Assembly: GCA_964459305.1 (NCBI GenBank) | Contig: CAYWNA010000003.1 | Coordinates: 1-64,000 of the forward strand | Length of the DNA stretch: 64,000 bases | Reading direction: 5' to 3' | From: CAYWNA01 sp964459305 | Lineage (GTDB): Bacteria; Planctomycetota; Planctomycetia; Pirellulales; Pirellulaceae | Shown: piece after piece, positions 62,305 to 64,000 of the stretch | Position numbering within the stretch: the stretch's first letter is position 1 | How the letters are laid out: each line of letters opens with the position of its first letter | Translations under genes and position numbers: made by a program | The notes under the pieces: generated by a model | Database searches by the model: none | Told to the model about the DNA's origin: nothing | What the model saw: only the letters and a program-made list of their open reading frames with translations

Positions 62305-63951
62305 TCAATTCACGAACTCCCCATCCGGCCGGATAGATAGATACCACTTCTTCCACTGTTTCACAGCCGCCTGCCTCTGCTGTTCGTTCGGTTTCTTGGG
62401 CATGCCGAACCCTTTGAGCTTCCGGCTGATGAAACGCAGGCCGTATCGAGCTCTTTCAGCGACGCGCGGCTCCGGATCGGTCAAAGCGTAGATCAGAATT
62501 GGAACGTTGTCCAATTCGCGGGCCGCAGCCAGCGTCGACACAGCCAAGCGTCGGGCTTCCCAGTTGTCATCGCTGACAAGCTCCCGCAGTTGCTCAAGCT
62601 GGCTGGTCCGCTTTGTCAAGTCCTCGTCCAACGACAATTCGCCTGCCAAGCCGTCTGCATCGAATTCCTTGTCCTCCGCCTCCTCGATCAGTTTTATGAA
62701 GTCGTCGACCTCGCGAACCATCTGCGGGGTCACCAACTGTCCGCCGTCCATTCGGACATTGGCCAGGTTCTTAGGCAGTCCGTACCCACCTACGAGGACT
62801 CCTTCGCTGTGAACAGCTGTTCTGATCGACTTCTTGGTACCGCGAACCAAGAGCAGCACGGCAAACGCCGTATCGGCGGCCGGTCCGGCCAATCCACCAT
62901 TCCACGAGCCATCCTCGCTCTGTTGTTTTTTCAGGTACTCCACACTCGCGTTGTACCACTCGGGCTCCTTAACGACCTTTCCCTCGACGGTCTCCATGAA
63001 GCTCTTATATCTTTCCAGCGCATAGAGGTAGTAGTAGGTCCAACGTTGTTCCGAATTCGCCGTATCGAAGTTCTTGTTGAACCAAGCATTCCCGGCTGAC
63101 GTAGCTCGTTGAACAGCCGCCGCGCTGACCGTCTGTGGCCGCAGCGTCTTGAATTCACCTGGTTTCGCTTCGTCCTCGCCAACTCGCGTGAGAGCGGGCG
63201 GTAGAGATGGCTCGCCCTTCTTCTTCTTGACTTTGGAGCTGGCCCCCATTCCCAGCAGATGTGCCCCCACGTAAACGCTACCTAGTCCAGCGGCAGACAT
63301 GGACAGCGTGACACTGCCTTGGCCCTGCATTTGGCCTGAGCCCGGATCGCCGGGGTTGTATGCAAATCCTCCGTTCCCACATTGCGTGCGCATCAGCCAC
63401 TGCATGGCGCGTTCCACCGAAGCAACCGGCACTTGAATTCCCGCGCCGTGCGCTGACCACAGGGCGAGCATCCCGTACTGCGTCTGTGACGTGTCGTCGT
63501 ACGCGTGCGGCTTGTAGCTCCAGGTGCCATTTGGCCGCTGTCGCTGCACCAATCCGTTCACCAGGGTTTGGATATCTGGCCGATATCGTTCTGGGTCGGC
63601 TTCACACAGAAAAATGCAGGCAATGCCCTCATTGTAGCATTCCTTTCCAACTCCCTCTTGCCCAACTTGACGAGCCAGCTTCTGCGCTTGGCTGATCGCC
63701 TCCTGTACCTTCGGATGAGTAGGGCCGCTTCCCGTCTTCAGGAACGCCAATCCAACGAGGCATACCCCACCCACTTGTTCATGCGACCTATTCTCCAGGA
63801 AGGTCATCGCTTTCTTGACCGTCTCCTTGACTTCGCGACTATCGGCGGTGTAAGCCAGGGCCGATGGCGAGTGTGAAAGCCACCCCAAGGCCGGCAGCAA
63901 GACCATCGCGATGCGGGCGAGGTTGGCGAAACTTAGAGGTTCCGAGACCAT
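62305..63951 (-). CDS. Exported alpha-toroid (prenyltransferase-like) repeat protein with HEAT tail
   Basis: 548 residues. A signal peptide (LARIAMVLLPALGWLSHSPSALA) is followed by alpha-alpha toroid repeats like those of squalene cyclase/prenyltransferase folds, each with a Gly-rich turn: LVQRQRPNGTWSYKPHAYDD, LMRTQCGNGGFAYNPGDPG, LKKQQSEDGSWNGGL. Two HEAT-like helices form the C-terminus (NWEARRLAVSTLAAARELDN, DPEPRVAERARYGLRFIS). The Asp-rich cyclase motif DxDD is absent, so a binding or scaffolding role is likelier than catalysis. GGAGGG lies 8 bases before ATG 63951; the GTG at 63960 is too close to it. Confidence 0.75.
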   Translation of the reverse strand: MVSEPLSFANLARIAMVLLPALGWLSHSPSALAYTADSREVKETVKKAMTFLENRSHEQVGGVCLVGLAFLKTGSGPTHPKVQEAISQAQKLARQVGQEGVGKECYNEGIACIFLCEADPERYRPDIQTLVNGLVQRQRPNGTWSYKPHAYDDTSQTQYGMLALWSAHGAGIQVPVASVERAMQWLMRTQCGNGGFAYNPGDPGSGQMQGQGSVTLSMSAAGLGSVYVGAHLLGMGASSKVKKKKGEPSLPPALTRVGEDEAKPGEFKTLRPQTVSAAAVQRATSAGNAWFNKNFDTANSEQRWTYYYLYALERYKSFMETVEGKVVKEPEWYNASVEYLKKQQSEDGSWNGGLAGPAADTAFAVLLLVRGTKKSIRTAVHSEGVLVGGYGLPKNLANVRMDGGQLVTPQMVREVDDFIKLIEEAEDKEFDADGLAGELSLDEDLTKRTSQLEQLRELVSDDNWEARRLAVSTLAAARELDNVPILIYALTDPEPRVAERARYGLRFISRKLKGFGMPKKPNEQQRQAAVKQWKKWYLSIRPDGEFVN

Positions 63952-64000
63952 CTGCGACACCCTCCACCCAAAAACGGGGTAACTGGACCGAAATGCGTAA

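Noticed and set aside
62168..62356. 61-codon minus-strand frame after the toroid gene
   Set aside because: It starts inside the end of the toroid gene; the last 44 codons look slightly protein-like but lack a ribosome binding site or homology.

Overview
The window reads as a stretch of chromosome from a member of the Planctomycetota, most likely Pirellulales-like. This is inferred from gene content, not from a marker-gene search. The evidence is a BBP7-type outer-membrane barrel, a DUF1844 protein, many secreted LamG, DUF1080, DUF4091 and PQQ-propeller proteins, a small lipoprotein ending in a YPYYTLRGPRDFL-type motif, two clpP genes directly downstream of tig, and many palindromic intergenic repeats. 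kdsB implies lipopolysaccharide, hence a Gram-negative envelope. About 46 protein genes, two tRNAs (Gly-GCC, Pro-UGG), three parS sites, four families of dispersed or long palindromes, and eight broken genes can be supported.

Layout. 0-8 kb: a secreted DMFase-beta-like protein, an ExbD stub, a BBP7 barrel, a lone hypB, group II intron debris and a secreted DUF1080 protein. 8-14.5 kb: a membrane histidine kinase with a c-type haem motif, RNase HI, and two divergent phosphohexomutases. 14.4-16.8 kb: an accessory patch with a decayed UvrD C-terminus, an Imm11-like gene, a membrane protein and an integron-type integrase remnant. 17-25 kb: secreted carbohydrate-related proteins (LamG-DUF4091, a Tat-exported beta-helix protein, a PL1 pectate lyase) around sulfatase and HEAT-repeat debris. 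25-36 kb: housekeeping genes (kdsB, pyrG-DUF1844, gltA, clpP-clpP-tig, tRNA-Gly, an FHA protein). 37-49 kb: secreted or envelope proteins, including an FAD oxidoreductase, an unclassified 907-residue protein, a 1037-residue methyltransferase-like/propeller protein and a ceramidase-like protein, with a LamG fragment and a small exported gene interrupted by an in-frame TAG. 49-53 kb: signalling (CheY-like regulator, diguanylate cyclase) and ptsI. 53-56 kb: a dehydratase / carrier protein / dehydratase-like / ketosynthase operon. 56-64 kb: trpF, DUF1015, the parS-parA-parB partition locus, tRNA-Pro, an unknown gene overlapping csrA, and an alpha-toroid/HEAT secreted protein.

How the genes work together. 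The core genes cover CTP and CMP-Kdo supply, the TCA entry step, protein folding and proteolysis, tryptophan synthesis and chromosome segregation. The accessory half is dominated by exported proteins suited to polysaccharide degradation. The parABS locus suggests that the right end lies in the origin-proximal part of the chromosome.

No clearly new defence or mobile system was found. The most unusual items are the dehydratase-like pair in which one member has lost its catalytic His, the haem-motif histidine kinase, the TAG-interrupted gene, the small-repeat families, and the 907-residue protein that matches no catalytic family I know.
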